Assembly (NCBI GenBank): GCA_910579015.1
Contig: CAJTRO010000088.1
Coordinates: 247 to 5,288 of the forward strand
From: an uncultured Dorea sp.
Lineage (GTDB): Bacteria > Bacillota_A > Clostridia > Lachnospirales > Lachnospiraceae
Direction: 5' to 3'
DNA: 5,042 bases
Positions 4,710 to 5,042 of the stretch are shown here, in pieces. The notes under the pieces are model-generated. The model did not search any database and was not told the origin of the DNA. It worked only from the letters and a program-made list of their open reading frames with translations. Made by a program: the position numbers and the translations under genes. Position 1 is the stretch's first letter, and the number at the start of each line of letters is the position of its first letter.

Positions 4710-5042
4710 TTACACATCTAAAGCCGTTTCGCAAGAGTCTTTGTAAAGTAACCGCCAAATAATGATGCGGTCAGATATAAAATTACCCCAGCTCTTTGCG
4801 AGTTGGAGTAATTCACTAGCATCGGCTCCTTCTACAGAATCACTGAACAGCCAATTTTTGCGGCCAACTGCAAACGGACGGATCGCGTTCTCGCTGAGAT
4901 TGTTTGTGAAACTACAGCGGCCATCCTCCAGATAGGTCTCCGCTGTTTCCCGCCGGTTAAGGACATAATTCACCGCTTTATCCATGCGGGTATTCCGGAC
5001 TGGCTTTTGCTGCTCAAGCCACGACCAGAAAGCCTCCAGAAC
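4710..5042 (-). CDS. tnpC: IS66-type transposase, partial, with altered C-terminus
   Basis: The frame is open from the window edge (first codons VLEAFWSWLEQQ) to TAA at 4710, about 110 residues visible. An internal Met at 4985 is not the start. It matches the C-terminal catalytic end of IS66-family DDE transposases: 'AVNYVLNRRETAETYLEDGR' then FTNNLSENAIRPFAVGRKNW, in which the Glu of NNLSE (codon 4890-4892) is the third acidic residue of the DDE triad. After VEGADAS, intact relatives continue with a Y-x-L-x-E-T-A-K-type segment and some 40-50 more residues. Here unrelated residues (ELLQLAKSWGNF..ETALDV) follow and are encoded partly by a hairpin (4781-4813). The 3' end therefore looks deleted or replaced, and the transposase is likely inactive. 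The upstream part, including the other two catalytic Asp residues, lies outside the window. Confidence 0.85.
   Translation of the reverse strand, partial: VLEAFWSWLEQQKPVRNTRMDKAVNYVLNRRETAETYLEDGRCSFTNNLSENAIRPFAVGRKNWLFSDSVEGADASELLQLAKSWGNFISDRIIIWRLLYKDSCETALDV
4748..5042 (-). mobile_element. IS66-family element remnant
   Basis: The transposase fragment marks the end of an IS66-like element that continues past the window edge. A possible element terminus begins at 4748 with GTAACCGCC; IS66 ends typically start with GTAA, but the partner repeat is not visible, so the boundary is tentative. Confidence 0.45.
4781..4813. repeat. Imperfect inverted repeat / hairpin inside the IS66 transposase frame
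   Basis: AATTACCCCAGCTC (4781-4794) and GAGTTGGAGTAATT (4800-4813) pair at 12 of 14 positions around a 5-base loop. On the minus strand one of the two exceptions is a G-U pair, and the stem runs into TTTTATAT. It may be the element's own terminator, brought into the reading frame by a deletion. Confidence 0.55.

Noticed and set aside
1..5042. CRISPR array, tRNA/rRNA or riboswitch
   Set aside because: No regularly spaced repeats, no cloverleaf or rRNA-like segments, and no long structured leader were seen; the non-coding gaps are short and mostly explained by remnants, operators and hairpins.

Overview
The window looks like accessory DNA from a low-to-moderate GC Bacillota chromosome, most likely a gut Clostridia/Lachnospiraceae-type organism. 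This rests on strong AGGAGG-type ribosome binding sites and on the protein families present (AAA-ATPase-like PF09820, Rpn/PD-(D/E)XK transposase-like, IS66, and a small protein carrying the GGADGPTSIF motif). It is inference from recognised families; no database search was made. Every supported gene lies on the minus strand, so the region reads from high to low coordinates.

Right part (about 5042 to 4375), mobile-element and gene debris. The window opens inside the C-terminal part of an IS66-type transposase. Its normal C-terminus is replaced by unrelated sequence containing a hairpin. Next comes a remnant of an AAA-ATPase-like gene (4637 to 4375), too broken for a normal ORF: a good start region, a one-base frameshift in a T run, the Walker-A-like PRRFGKT segment, then an early stop just before the next gene.

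Middle (4358 to 2440). An intact metallo-beta-lactamase-fold hydrolase of the COG1237 type is followed, 84 bases on, by a 221-residue protein of unknown function. Near its N-terminus that protein carries the GGADGPTSIF signature otherwise known from the membrane beta subunit of sodium-pumping decarboxylases. Behind it is a second remnant: the start of an Rpn/PD-(D/E)XK transposase-like gene joined, out of frame, to the C-terminal part of such a gene.

Left part (about 2406 to 349), a self-contained efflux cassette. A TetR-type repressor gene has a clear TTGACA / TATTAT promoter with a quasi-palindrome in the spacer and a second palindrome at the predicted transcription start. A third palindrome with the same CATACC/GGTATG half-sites lies just before the downstream 12-helix MFS efflux gene. 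The simplest model is that the repressor controls both itself and the transporter, and releases on binding a transporter substrate. The repressor most likely starts at GTG 2328, not at ATG 2358.

Left edge (348 to 1). After the transporter is the first 45 codons of an XRE-type regulator, cut off inside its DNA-binding domain by unrelated sequence, then a strong bidirectional terminator hairpin at the window edge. In all, three intact-looking loci (MBL plus the GGADGPT protein, TetR, MFS) sit among four truncated or rearranged genes, which suggests a hotspot of insertion and deletion.
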